From: Fibrobacter sp. UBA1765
GTDB taxonomy: Bacteria > Fibrobacterota > Fibrobacteria > Fibrobacterales > Fibrobacteraceae
DNA: 24,823 nucleotides
Direction of reading: 5' to 3'
Assembly (NCBI GenBank): GCA_002314675.1
Contig: DCGZ01000079.1
Span: forward strand, 1-24,823
Positions within the stretch are counted from its first letter, which is position 1, and each line of letters starts with the position of its first letter. This document shows positions 14,492 to 22,329 of the stretch, in pieces. Made by a program: the position numbers and the translations under genes. The notes below the pieces were generated by a model. That model had not been told where the DNA came from. It was given only the letters and a program-made list of their open reading frames with translations, and searched no databases.

Positions 14492-15331
14492 ATGAATCTA
14501 AAAGTTCTTGCAGCTGCCGCCGCACTTTGCGTATCGCAGTCCTTTGCAATTATTGGCCTCGGTTTCCATTATGCACCGGGCTTTGGTACAAAGTTGAAGG
14601 GTGCTCCGGATCCGGCTCCTGTGGCTACCATTAACGACCCTCTGACTGGCGAACCTGCCACGTCCATTAATTTTAACCATGGCGATTTCAGCGGTACAAT
14701 GCAGGGCTTCGGTGTAAAGCTTTGGGTAGACATCCTCCCGATTATCGATGTCGAAGCCACGATGAATATCCAGTTTGGCTCCTACGATGCAAGTCTCTGG
14801 GTAGAAGACAAGGAAATCCCGCTTGAAATTGAACTTGGCGGTACCCCGTTTGGCAAGGCAAACCCGAAGTTTGTCGCTATGAACGGAGACCTTTCCATTA
14901 CCTATCCGTTTACGATGCTCCCGATCATCCGCCCGTACATTGGCGGCGGTGTAACTTACTACTTGAACACCTTTGTTTTGAACCAGGGCTTTGTTAGCGG
15001 TGTTGTAGGCGATGTCGCTGACGACTTGATGCAGATTGCAAATTCAGAAATGCCGACCGACCCGGCAATGCTCGAAGCCTGGCAGCAGGAACAAATGAAT
15101 CGTCTGCAGGATGCTGGCGAAAAGCTCAAGCAGAATGTGCAGGACAAGGCTGTTGACGAAGGCTTGAAGACTAGCATCGGTGGACATTTGCTCGTTGGTA
15201 TGCGTGCAAAGCTCCCGATTATCCCGGTTGCTGCATACGCAAACTATAAGTTCTATTTTGGCGGCGACTTTGCAGACGAAATCGATTTTGGCCGTCATGC
15301 TGTAGAAATTGGTGTTGGCTTGGCTATTTAA
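14492..15331 (+). CDS. Exported, probable outer-membrane barrel protein of unknown function
   Basis: This 279-residue protein has a clear Sec signal peptide (MNLKVLAAAAALCVSQSFA, 19 residues). The mature part begins IIGLGFHYAPGFG and continues with alternating hydrophobic strands, Gly-rich turns (PYIGGGVTYYLN) and a final strand (HAVEIGVGLAI), as in small outer-membrane barrels. A charged helical insert, about residues 180-225 (MPTDPAMLEAWQQEQMNRLQ), interrupts the strands and may form an external or periplasmic extension. The ribosome site AGGAGA (14477-14482) fixes the start. The response regulator gene begins 19 bases after the stop, so it probably shares a transcript. I do not recognise a named family. 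Confidence 0.8.
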   Translation: MNLKVLAAAAALCVSQSFAIIGLGFHYAPGFGTKLKGAPDPAPVATINDPLTGEPATSINFNHGDFSGTMQGFGVKLWVDILPIIDVEATMNIQFGSYDASLWVEDKEIPLEIELGGTPFGKANPKFVAMNGDLSITYPFTMLPIIRPYIGGGVTYYLNTFVLNQGFVSGVVGDVADDLMQIANSEMPTDPAMLEAWQQEQMNRLQDAGEKLKQNVQDKAVDEGLKTSIGGHLLVGMRAKLPIIPVAAYANYKFYFGGDFADEIDFGRHAVEIGVGLAI

Positions 15332-15350
15332 GGTACGAGGTTAGAACTAT

Positions 15351-16055
15351 ATGGCTCCACAAACAGAAATTCTTATTGTCGAAGATGAAATGGCCATTGC
15401 CGAAGGTCTTATTGACCTTTGCGAAATGAATGGCTACAAGGTAAAGCATGCTGCCGATGGCGAAACAGGCCTTGCTGAAGCTCTTACGGGCAAGTATAGC
15501 CTTGTTCTTTTGGACTTGATGCTCCCGGGCCTTGATGGCTTTACCGTTTGCGACCGCATTCGCGAAAAGGATAAGAACTTGCCAATCATTATTCTTTCTG
15601 CAAAGAATTCTGATGAAGATATTATCAATGGCTTGAAGTACGGCGCTGATGACTATGTTGCAAAGCCGTTCTCCGTGCCGATGCTCTTGGCTCGAATTTC
15701 TGCAGTGCTTCGCCGTAGCCGCCAGACCCTTGAAGGCGATGGCAAGCTTGTAGCTGGCAACCTCCGCGTGAACTTCCGTGAATATGCAGGTGTCCGTGGT
15801 ACAGAACCGTTGCAGTTCACCCGCAAGGAAGTTGAAATACTTGAATACTTGTGGAAGAACCGCGACCGTGCTGTTTCACGTGCTGAACTCTTGCGCGAAG
15901 TATGGGGCTACGAAAATGCAGAATCCGTTGATACCCGTACCGTGGATATCCATATAACAAAGCTCCGCAAGAAGATCGAGGACGAACCGTCCCACCCGCA
16001 GTTGCTCGTAACATTCCGTGGCGAAGGTTACCAGTTCTGCACTACACCGGAGTAG
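15351..16055 (+). CDS. OmpR/PhoB-family response regulator
   Basis: The 234-residue protein has a receiver domain (1-120) with acidic residues E11/D12/E13, phospho-acceptor D55 (LLDLMLPG) and K105 (AKPF), followed by a winged-helix DNA-binding domain (about 130-232) with the usual RKEVEILEYL, SRAELLREVWGY and TVDIHITKLRKKIED motifs. It should activate or repress genes when phosphorylated, most likely by the histidine kinase encoded next. A GAGG ribosome site precedes the start. A strong terminator after the gene separates it from the kinase, which has its own candidate promoter, so the pair are neighbours but not strictly one operon. Confidence 0.95.
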   Translation: MAPQTEILIVEDEMAIAEGLIDLCEMNGYKVKHAADGETGLAEALTGKYSLVLLDLMLPGLDGFTVCDRIREKDKNLPIIILSAKNSDEDIINGLKYGADDYVAKPFSVPMLLARISAVLRRSRQTLEGDGKLVAGNLRVNFREYAGVRGTEPLQFTRKEVEILEYLWKNRDRAVSRAELLREVWGYENAESVDTRTVDIHITKLRKKIEDEPSHPQLLVTFRGEGYQFCTTPE

Positions 16056-16104
16056 TACAGACGCAAGTTTGTAACCCCTGCGTTCTATATCAAGTAACAT
16101 TTAA

Positions 16105-16139
16105 ATGTCGGTTTGCTTTTTTGCGGCCGGCATTTTTTT
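16105..16139 (+). terminator. Intrinsic terminator after the response regulator
   Basis: ATGTCGGTTTGC (16105-16116) pairs with GCGGCCGGCAT (16123-16133), with three G-U pairs and one bulged T, followed by a run of T to 16139. It lies between the response regulator and its kinase. Confidence 0.85.
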
Positions 16140-16190
16140 ATTGTGGATATTTTTGGGGGTGGGTTTAAAATTTTGAAAAAAAGTATTTCC

Positions 16191-16198
16191 TAAATTTG
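16191..16198 (+). promoter_or_regulatory. Candidate promoter for the histidine kinase (TAAATTTG)
   Basis: TAAATTTG is a full match to the Bacteroidota -7 motif TAnnTTTG. It would give a leader of about 43 bases to ATG 16247. A TTTG lies only 15 bases upstream, shorter than the usual 19-21. Confidence 0.4.
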
Positions 16199-16246
16199 GA
16201 AATATAAAGTATTTTGTCAAGACCAGATTCTTGAAGTCCTTTTTTT

Positions 16247-18043
16247 ATGAATACAAAAAAAATCAAGTATATCTTTATAGCAATCTTTGTTGCCATTGCG
16301 ATTCCTGTAATTGTGCTTTTGGAGCGCTCTTATTCCCATTTGCAGATGGTTGCGCAATACGGTGACAAGGAACGTGCATTTTCGCTAATGCAGACTCTTA
16401 ACCAGCGAATTCGTGCGGACTTGACCGTAGAAGATAGGCGTTCCTATTCAGATTACCGATTCATTCGAACGATTCCTGTGCTTGGCGGTGAGGAAGTTAC
16501 GATATCGCCTCTTGCAAGCCCGACTTTCAAGAACCAGTATGCAGGCTTTGTTGGCTATTTTCAGTTGTTTGCCGACAGCTCCGTGCAGACTCCGATTTTG
16601 CCGGATGGCTATCTTGAAGAGATTCCTATGGCTGACCGTCCGGCAAGGGAATTGAAACGCGATTCCTTGAAGATGATTCTCAACCAAATGAACATTCGCG
16701 TGCAGGCTCCACCGGAACATTCGTTTGATGCGGATTCCAGTAGCAGCGTGTTGAACAAGATTTACAAGCAGAACCTTACCCTTGATCGCAAAAAAATTGT
16801 TGAAAAGCAAAATACCTTTGTTACCCGTATCGAGGAGAGTTCTCAAAAGGAACGCTTTATCTTTGATGTGGAATCGGCAAAGATTCAAAGACTCGGTGTA
16901 AACAACCATTTGGCTGTTGTTCAAACGGAACCGTTCCAGGCCGTCTACAATCAATCCTATATCGTATTTTATCGCAATGTGACTCGCAGTGGCGAACGCT
17001 TTATTCAAGGCTACATTGTCCGCTTTAGGGAATATTTTTCTTCAATCATAGAAGATGATGAATTTAAGATGCAGTTGGGTGACAATGCGTTCGTTGAATT
17101 TTCCATAGCCAATGCCGCATATAGGTCTTACGCTGTTTTCGGGAATCGTCCGGCAACGTCACGCCTCTTGTTTGAATCTCCTTTGCAGTACCCGTTTGAG
17201 GATTTGCAATTCAAGGTCTACTTGACTAACGTCAGGAGCTCCCCGGGCGAGAACATGGTTCTCCTTATAGGGCTTATCATGTTTGTAATTCTTGGTGGCG
17301 GTCTCTATGGCCTTTACAGGGTAATGACTAGCCAGGTGGAACTTTCCTTTAAGCGCCAGAACTTTATTTCGGCTGTGAGCCATGAGTTAAAGACTCCGCT
17401 TACCGCAATTCGCATGTACGCAGAAATGCTCCAGAATTCCTGGGCGGCAAGCGAAGAAAAGAAACACAAGTATTACGACTTGATTGCGTCTGAAACGGAA
17501 CGCCTTTCGCGCTTGATTCAAAATGTCTTGAACCTTTCCAAGCTTGATCGCAACAGGTGGAATGTCCAGGTGCAGGATGACAATCCAAAGCGTGTGCTTG
17601 AGTCGTTTGTTGCTATGTACAGCAAGAATATCGAAAACCATGGCTTTGACTTGACTGTCAGTTGCGACCCGTGCAACATGATGATCCCGATGGACAAGGA
17701 TGCCGTGATGCAGATTCTTATGAACCTTGTTGACAACTCGCTAAAGTTTGCCGCAAATGCGGGTTACAAGATGATCGAGCTCAAGCTGTCGGTTAAGGAA
17801 GACGATATATTCTTCTCCGTTAGGGACTACGGCCCTGGCATTCAGCAGAAAGAAATGAACAAGGTCTTTGAAGAATTCTATAGAGTCGAAAATGAAATGA
17901 CGCGGACTACGAAGGGGACCGGCATTGGCCTTTCCATGGTCAAAAAGTTGTGCAATCTTACAAATATGAAGATTGAACTTGAAAATGCGAACCCGGGACT
18001 CCGTACAAAAATACATTTTACATCGATTTCAAATAAAAAGTAG
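16247..18043 (+). CDS. Membrane sensor histidine kinase
   Basis: The 598-residue kinase has a first transmembrane helix at about 7-25, a large extracytoplasmic sensor region of roughly 310 residues, a second helix at about 337-360 (VLLIGLIMFVILGGGLYGLY), and a cytoplasmic kinase core. The phospho-acceptor is His379 (SAVSHELKTPL). The ATP-binding domain shows the N box (NLVDNS, N493-N497), DYGPGI and GTGIGLS (about 557-562). No HAMP domain is evident between the second helix and the H box. The sensor region matches nothing I recognise and is rich in polar residues. It is the probable partner of the response regulator just upstream. Confidence 0.95.
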   Translation: MNTKKIKYIFIAIFVAIAIPVIVLLERSYSHLQMVAQYGDKERAFSLMQTLNQRIRADLTVEDRRSYSDYRFIRTIPVLGGEEVTISPLASPTFKNQYAGFVGYFQLFADSSVQTPILPDGYLEEIPMADRPARELKRDSLKMILNQMNIRVQAPPEHSFDADSSSSVLNKIYKQNLTLDRKKIVEKQNTFVTRIEESSQKERFIFDVESAKIQRLGVNNHLAVVQTEPFQAVYNQSYIVFYRNVTRSGERFIQGYIVRFREYFSSIIEDDEFKMQLGDNAFVEFSIANAAYRSYAVFGNRPATSRLLFESPLQYPFEDLQFKVYLTNVRSSPGENMVLLIGLIMFVILGGGLYGLYRVMTSQVELSFKRQNFISAVSHELKTPLTAIRMYAEMLQNSWAASEEKKHKYYDLIASETERLSRLIQNVLNLSKLDRNRWNVQVQDDNPKRVLESFVAMYSKNIENHGFDLTVSCDPCNMMIPMDKDAVMQILMNLVDNSLKFAANAGYKMIELKLSVKEDDIFFSVRDYGPGIQQKEMNKVFEEFYRVENEMTRTTKGTGIGLSMVKKLCNLTNMKIELENANPGLRTKIHFTSISNKK

Positions 18044-18064
18044 GCGTTTTTTGAATTCCTTTGC

Positions 18065-18090
18065 TAAATTAGCGAGAGAAAGCGAGGTGT
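18065..18090 (+). promoter_or_regulatory. Candidate pfk promoter and ribosome site
   Basis: TTTGCTAAATT (hexamer TAAATT 18065-18070) repeats the box seen at rimO, but here the ATG at 18094 is farther away and a GCGAGGTG ribosome site (18081-18088) follows. This contrasts with the leaderless-type genes. Confidence 0.5.
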
Positions 18091-18093
18091 CTT

Positions 18094-19434
18094 ATGACAA
18101 GAGATGATATCATTCAGAATCCGAACGAATACAACCTTTCTATTGAAACTGTTGGTGAAGGAACCCTACAGTCTCCAATGTCTGGGGTCCATTTTGTTGG
18201 TGATGCCGACAAGGTTGCTCTTACTACAGATGTTGCAACAATTCAGAAATTGCATGAAGCAGGCTTGCAGGTTCCTTTCCTTGAAGCTGCAGGTCCTCGC
18301 AAGACTATTTTCCATGATCCGGCTTGGACCCGTGCGGCCATTGTGACTTGCGGCGGCCTTTGCCCGGGCCTTAATAACGTGATCAAGAGTATCGTGCATG
18401 TGCTTTGGTTCGACTATGGCGTTCGCAATATCTTCGGTATTCCGTATGGCTATCGTGGCTTGAACCCTGCTTACGGCTATGCTCCAGTCAACCTGACCCC
18501 GGATGTCGTTGATGCAATCCAGGAAGACGGCGGTACGATCCTTGGGAGCTCCCGTGGCAACCAGGATGAAAAGATCATGGTCGATACCCTTATGCGCTTG
18601 AACATCAACATGCTTTTCTGCATTGGTGGTGACGGTACGCTCCGTGGCGCTCGCGATATTGCAAACGAGGTCAAGCGTCGTAAGCAGCCGATTTCTGTGA
18701 TCGGCATTCCAAAGACAATCGATAACGACTTGAACCTTGTTGATAGGACATTCGGCTTTGAAACTGCAGTGCTTGCAGCAACTGACGTTATTACAAGCGC
18801 CCATACCGAAGCAAATGGCGCTTACAATGGCCTTGGCCTTGTAAAGCTCATGGGTCGAGATTCCGGCTTTATCGCTGCATACGCTTCCCTTGCTACGACA
18901 ACGGTAAACTTCTGCCTTGTCCCTGAAGTGGAATTCGAGCTGGAAGGCGAGCATGGCTTGTTCAAGGCTCTTGAAAACCGTTACGACATGGGCAAAAAGC
19001 ATGCTGTTCTTGTAGTTGCCGAAGGTGCAGGCCAGCACTTCTTTAAGGACCAGCCGGAACGCAAGGATGCAAGCGGTAACATTCTGAAGAATGATATCGG
19101 TGAATACCTGTACGAAAAGATCAAGGCTCACTTTAAGGCTTGCGGCAAGGAAATCAGTATCAAGTACTTTGACCCGAGCTACATGGTCCGTAGCATTCCT
19201 GCGAAGGGTACAGACGCGATTTTCTGCTTCCAGCTCGCAGAAAATGCTGTGCATGCCGCCATGGCTGGCAAGACCAACATGGTTGTCGGTAGCATGAACA
19301 ACTCGTTTACCCATGTGCCGATCGAATACGCGGTAAGCGAACGCAAGAAGATTGACCCGCGCGGAGCTCTGTGGCACGCTGTGCTTGGCTGCACCCGCCA
19401 GAACGACTATTTTAGCGGCAAAAAGAGAAAGTAG
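18094..19434 (+). CDS. pfkA: 6-phosphofructokinase (group with GGDG + PKTIDND)
   Basis: The enzyme phosphorylates fructose 6-phosphate in glycolysis. The 446-residue length, longer than the 320 of E. coli PfkA, places it in the long PFK group found in plants, trypanosomes and spirochaetes. Motifs are TCGGLCPGLNNVIKSIV, GGDGT at 178-182, PKTIDND at 206-212 and MGRDSGFIAAYAS. The phosphodonor markers are mixed: Gly181 (equivalent to E. coli G104) points to ATP, while Lys207 (equivalent to G124) is usual in PPi-dependent enzymes. In this long group the Gly/Lys combination is generally ATP-dependent, so ATP is the better guess. A small gene follows nine bases later. Confidence 0.94.
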   Translation: MTRDDIIQNPNEYNLSIETVGEGTLQSPMSGVHFVGDADKVALTTDVATIQKLHEAGLQVPFLEAAGPRKTIFHDPAWTRAAIVTCGGLCPGLNNVIKSIVHVLWFDYGVRNIFGIPYGYRGLNPAYGYAPVNLTPDVVDAIQEDGGTILGSSRGNQDEKIMVDTLMRLNINMLFCIGGDGTLRGARDIANEVKRRKQPISVIGIPKTIDNDLNLVDRTFGFETAVLAATDVITSAHTEANGAYNGLGLVKLMGRDSGFIAAYASLATTTVNFCLVPEVEFELEGEHGLFKALENRYDMGKKHAVLVVAEGAGQHFFKDQPERKDASGNILKNDIGEYLYEKIKAHFKACGKEISIKYFDPSYMVRSIPAKGTDAIFCFQLAENAVHAAMAGKTNMVVGSMNNSFTHVPIEYAVSERKKIDPRGALWHAVLGCTRQNDYFSGKKRK

Positions 19435-19443
19435 GTTTAAGTC

Positions 19444-19587
19444 ATGTTGAAAAAAGAAGAAAAAATTCTTATCAGAACTTCGCTCTTGGAATATCGCAAC
19501 TTGCTTTTCAAGACATTCCATGGTACCGATGAAGAAAAGGCTCGCATAGCAAGATTAAACAAGCTTTTGCAGAATTGGAAAGTTTAG
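19444..19587 (+). CDS. Small conserved-looking protein (47 aa) behind pfk
   Basis: ATG 19444 follows the pfk stop by nine bases, with TAGG just upstream as a possible ribosome site. The 47-residue product (MLKKEEKILIRTSLLEYRNL, then FKTFHGTDEEKARIARLNKL) is charged, amphipathic and helical, with no membrane segment. Position, codon use like its neighbours and a helix-favouring composition support a real gene. Family and role are unknown. It ends 38 bases before the next start. Confidence 0.55.
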   Translation: MLKKEEKILIRTSLLEYRNLLFKTFHGTDEEKARIARLNKLLQNWKV

Positions 19588-19610
19588 GTTTATTTTTTCT
19601 TTTTCTTTTG

Positions 19611-19625
19611 TATATATTCAAGGGT
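19611..19625 (+). promoter_or_regulatory. Candidate promoter, TATATT seven bases from ATG
   Basis: TATATT (19613-19618) ends seven bases before ATG 19626. The AAGGG in between is too close to the ATG to act as a normal ribosome site. This is the fourth gene with this spacing. Confidence 0.42.
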
Positions 19626-20408
19626 ATGAAGATTTTCTTTATACCCTTGTTTTTTTTGATTTCATTGGCTGTCGCCGCCCCGAATGAGTTGCCTGAAAAT
19701 GCAACCCCTGCTCAAAAATTGCATTTTGCAGATTCCTGTTACAAGCATAGGGCCGATGGCGCTAATGGCGACAAGGCAAACCGTGCTCGCGTCGATAAAA
19801 TGATCGGCATTTACCGTTCCCTTTTAAATGACAAGGAACTTGGAGAACGTGCGGCTCTAGGTCTTTACAAGGCTGAATATTTTAGGATTCGCTTTGCTAC
19901 AAAGAACAATACAGAAAGGGATAAGTTTGTGGATAAGCTTAAGCTTACGGGTGATACGCTGCATGCGCGCTACCCAAAGAACAAGGAGCTTACAAAGATT
20001 TATGCCGCCGTGTATTCTATGTGGGGGAACAATGCCGGCGCGTTAGCGTCTGTGAAAAATGGCGTTGCCTCTCGAGCTCGCGACTTGGCTGACAGTGCCG
20101 GAGATTACCAGTTCCTTGGCAGGGCCCATGCGATTCTTCCGTATGTTCCGTTCGTGCTTTCTTGGCCCGATAAAAAGCTTGCAGAAAAGTATTTGCTGCG
20201 TGCTGCAAAGGAAGATCCGAAGGAACCCTACAACTATCATTTTCTTTCGGAGTATTATTTGGACCAGGGACGTTATGACGAATGCCAAAAGATGATCGAC
20301 AAGGGCCTTGCCTTGCCTGTTCGTAACGAATCAAGACTAGAAGACAAGCGTGCTCGCTGGCACATGAAAGAAACTCAAAAGAAACTGAACAAGAAACTTG
20401 GAAAGTAG
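19626..20408 (+). CDS. Exported TPR-like repeat protein
   Basis: Starting at ATG 19626 gives a Sec signal peptide (MKIFFIPLFFLISLAVAA), whereas the open frame extends to a TTG at 19575 that lacks this logic, so I use 19626. The mature protein, about 242 of 260 residues, is helical with TPR-like helix pairs: AALGLYKAEYFRIRFA, AEKYLLRAAKEDPKEPYNYHFLSEYYLDQGRYDECQKMIDKGLAL. TPR proteins in the periplasm usually bind other proteins; no partner is visible. The layout also resembles TatT-like TRAP transporter components, but I cannot confirm that. The deaminase gene starts ten bases after the stop. Confidence 0.75.
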   Translation: MKIFFIPLFFLISLAVAAPNELPENATPAQKLHFADSCYKHRADGANGDKANRARVDKMIGIYRSLLNDKELGERAALGLYKAEYFRIRFATKNNTERDKFVDKLKLTGDTLHARYPKNKELTKIYAAVYSMWGNNAGALASVKNGVASRARDLADSAGDYQFLGRAHAILPYVPFVLSWPDKKLAEKYLLRAAKEDPKEPYNYHFLSEYYLDQGRYDECQKMIDKGLALPVRNESRLEDKRARWHMKETQKKLNKKLGK

Positions 20409-20418
20409 GTGCCCCCGT

Positions 20419-20856
20419 ATGAATGAATTCATGCAAGTTGCTATTTGTGAGGCTCGCGAAGGCATCGCGCATAAACATGGTGGGCCTTTTGGCGCTGTTG
20501 TTGTCAAGAATGGCAAGGTTGTTGGTCGTGGCCATAACCAGGTTTTAAAAAACGAAGACCCCACTTGCCATGGCGAAATGATGGCGATTCGTGATGCTTG
20601 CAAGAATCTCGGGACTCATGATTTGACTGGCTGCGAAATATATACTACGGGTTACCCCTGCCCGATGTGCATGGGGGCGATCCAATGGGCAAACATGGTC
20701 AAGTGCTATTATGCCTGCAACTTGCAAGATACCGAAAAAATCGGATTCCGCGACGATGTGTTCTACAACAATCCTTTGATGCCTGAAGAATGCGACAGGC
20801 AAGAAGGATTGAAACTTTATGCGGAATACGTAGAAAGTACTGATGTCAGGTATTAG
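20419..20856 (+). CDS. Guanine deaminase-like cytidine/deoxycytidylate deaminase family enzyme
   Basis: The 145-residue protein is a zinc-dependent nucleobase deaminase. The zinc and catalytic set is H51-G-E53 (PTCHGEMMAIRDAC) and P80-C81-xx-C84 (YPCPMCMGAIQWA). GGPFGAVVVK and the C-terminal region (FRDDVFYNNPLMP) resemble Bacillus GuaD, which converts guanine to xanthine, more than the tRNA adenosine deaminase TadA. Substrate is inferred, not shown. ATG 20419 is chosen over an upstream in-frame TTG (20398) because the protein then starts as the family does. Its stop codon overlaps the stop of the convergent lipoprotein gene by four bases. Confidence 0.85.
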   Translation: MNEFMQVAICEAREGIAHKHGGPFGAVVVKNGKVVGRGHNQVLKNEDPTCHGEMMAIRDACKNLGTHDLTGCEIYTTGYPCPMCMGAIQWANMVKCYYACNLQDTEKIGFRDDVFYNNPLMPEECDRQEGLKLYAEYVESTDVRY

Positions 20857-22244
20857 TTATCGACAATGCAGCGTACGGATGCCCAGTTGCTTTTCTCGAA
20901 GAAAGAATCTTGTGTGTAGCAACAATCCATTAGCCAAAGAGTTTCTGCATAAGTAGAATCGATTGTTGTAGTACCGTCGTCAAAGTTCTTTTGAAGGCCT
21001 TCGCGTGTTGTCCAGAATGCTGTGGAATGTGTAAAACTGCAAAATTCTTCACCGTCAAAATTAAGGCATTTGTATGGCGTGCCATCGTCCAATGCCCTGA
21101 ACCCGTAAGCATTTACCGGGTAATCGTTCCAGCCGTCTTCGGCAGCTCGGAGTAATTCAGAGGCTTCGTGTGCAGACCAGTCTTTTTTAAGGTATGCTTT
21201 TAACGTGCGAATTTCCTTTTCGCTTGGCAAATGTGAACCTGCTGGGCAAGCCTTTGTTGCTGCATCCCATGTGTAGTGCCTGCCGAACTTTTCGCATTCT
21301 GGGTCATCTTTGCTGCAAATACTTTCTTCGTCTGATATGTAATGGTTTAGATTTTCTGCCATCCATGTTTGTTCGCCAATGACTACGGTTTTGTAAGTCT
21401 TTCCATCACGTGAGTCAGATATTTCTCCATATTCGCCTGAATATGCCTTTGGAGATGGTGGTGGATCGTATGGTTCTGGTGGAACGAAATCAGCACCTTG
21501 ACCTAAGACGCAGCGAACAGGGGCTGCATATTCTATAAGATAAGCGAAATAACCGACAGAATATCCTTGACATAGAGGGATGCCGTCAAAAAGACCGAAG
21601 CCTTGTTCTCCAGTAGTCCAAATAGCGTTGCTTTCTGGGCATTCCTTGGAATCAGATATGCTTGTGTTCAGGAAAATGTTGCTGAGTTCAGCGCTTTCTT
21701 GCAGGGCGACATTCAAAAGCTTGGTGTCCGTTTTGCTTGGCAAGTGCCAACCTTCTGGGCAAATTCCCTGGTATCCATCGGGAATGCCACAATACCAGTC
21801 ATAATCCAGGTCGTGCCAGCCACAACCTGTTTCTAGCGAATCCATTGCGGCATTTCGTTGGTAAAGGTAAGTTCCATCTTCAATAATGATTGCATCTGTA
21901 TATGTTTTGTTATAGGCAAGATTTTCTAGCATCCATGTTGTAGAATCAATGGTGATGGTCTTGTAGGTTTTGCCATCACGAGGGTCTTCCATAGTGCCGT
22001 AGGAAATTTTATGCAAATTTTCTTCATGTTTTTTTTCGCTAGATGAAGATGTATTTGCATCTGATTTTTCTGAAGAAGAGGAAATTGTGCTGCTAGAGGA
22101 TTCGCCTTTATCCGGTGTAGATCCTTGAGAAGAACTTGAAACTTCTGGTTCTGAAATGTTCCCGTTTGCCGAGTTGCTGGAATCGTCTCCGCAGGCAGCA
22201 AGCATAAGCGCCGTAGCCGTTGAAATGAATAGCTTCTTTTTCAT
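20853..22244 (-). CDS. Lipoprotein with two tandem FISUMP domains
   Basis: The 463-residue protein has a lipoprotein signal peptide (MKKKLFISTATALMLAAC, Cys18 lipid anchor) followed by a serine-rich linker (about 21-70). Domain 1, about 86-248, starts EDPRDGKTYKTITIDSTTWM and ends VRCVLG. Domain 2, about 277-463, starts DSRDGKTYKTVVIGEQTWM and ends VRCIVDN. Both carry the CP.G.HLPS core and paired Cys. The two copies have diverged but keep the same order, so they look like an internal duplication. A Pro-rich spacer (PPEPYDPPPSP) joins them. Ribosome site AAGGA and a TATACT box precede the start. Probably surface-exposed; function unknown. Confidence 0.92.
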   Translation of the reverse strand: MKKKLFISTATALMLAACGDDSSNSANGNISEPEVSSSSQGSTPDKGESSSSTISSSSEKSDANTSSSSEKKHEENLHKISYGTMEDPRDGKTYKTITIDSTTWMLENLAYNKTYTDAIIIEDGTYLYQRNAAMDSLETGCGWHDLDYDWYCGIPDGYQGICPEGWHLPSKTDTKLLNVALQESAELSNIFLNTSISDSKECPESNAIWTTGEQGFGLFDGIPLCQGYSVGYFAYLIEYAAPVRCVLGQGADFVPPEPYDPPPSPKAYSGEYGEISDSRDGKTYKTVVIGEQTWMAENLNHYISDEESICSKDDPECEKFGRHYTWDAATKACPAGSHLPSEKEIRTLKAYLKKDWSAHEASELLRAAEDGWNDYPVNAYGFRALDDGTPYKCLNFDGEEFCSFTHSTAFWTTREGLQKNFDDGTTTIDSTYAETLWLMDCCYTQDSFFEKSNWASVRCIVDN

Positions 22245-22276
22245 AACAAGTCCTTCTTCAGTCTAGATGGATGTAT

Positions 22277-22282
22277 AGTATA
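22277..22282 (-). promoter_or_regulatory. Candidate -10 (TATACT) of the FISUMP lipoprotein gene
   Basis: TATACT on the minus strand gives a leader of about 26 bases containing the AAGGA ribosome site. It starts right after the T-run of the pta terminator. Confidence 0.4.
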
Positions 22283-22283
22283 T

Positions 22284-22319
22284 ATAAAAAAAATCCTGGC
22301 GCTAAAGCACCAGGATTTT
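22284..22319 (-). terminator. Intrinsic terminator of pta
   Basis: ATCCTGG-GCT / AGC-CCAGGAT (22293-22315) forms a stem of about ten pairs with a short loop. On the minus strand a run of eight T follows (22292 to 22285), closing pta. Confidence 0.88.
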
Positions 22320-22329
22320 TGACCTTAAA

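Noticed and set aside
18166..19521. 451-codon open frame on the minus strand opposite pfk
   Set aside because: It lies antisense to a clear phosphofructokinase gene, has Cys- and His-rich nonsense-like composition, no recognisable motif and no ribosome site. It reflects the codon bias of pfk.
19575..19625. Upstream TTG start for the TPR-like protein
   Set aside because: It would bury the signal peptide behind 17 residues and overlap the 47-residue gene; ATG 19626 fits better.
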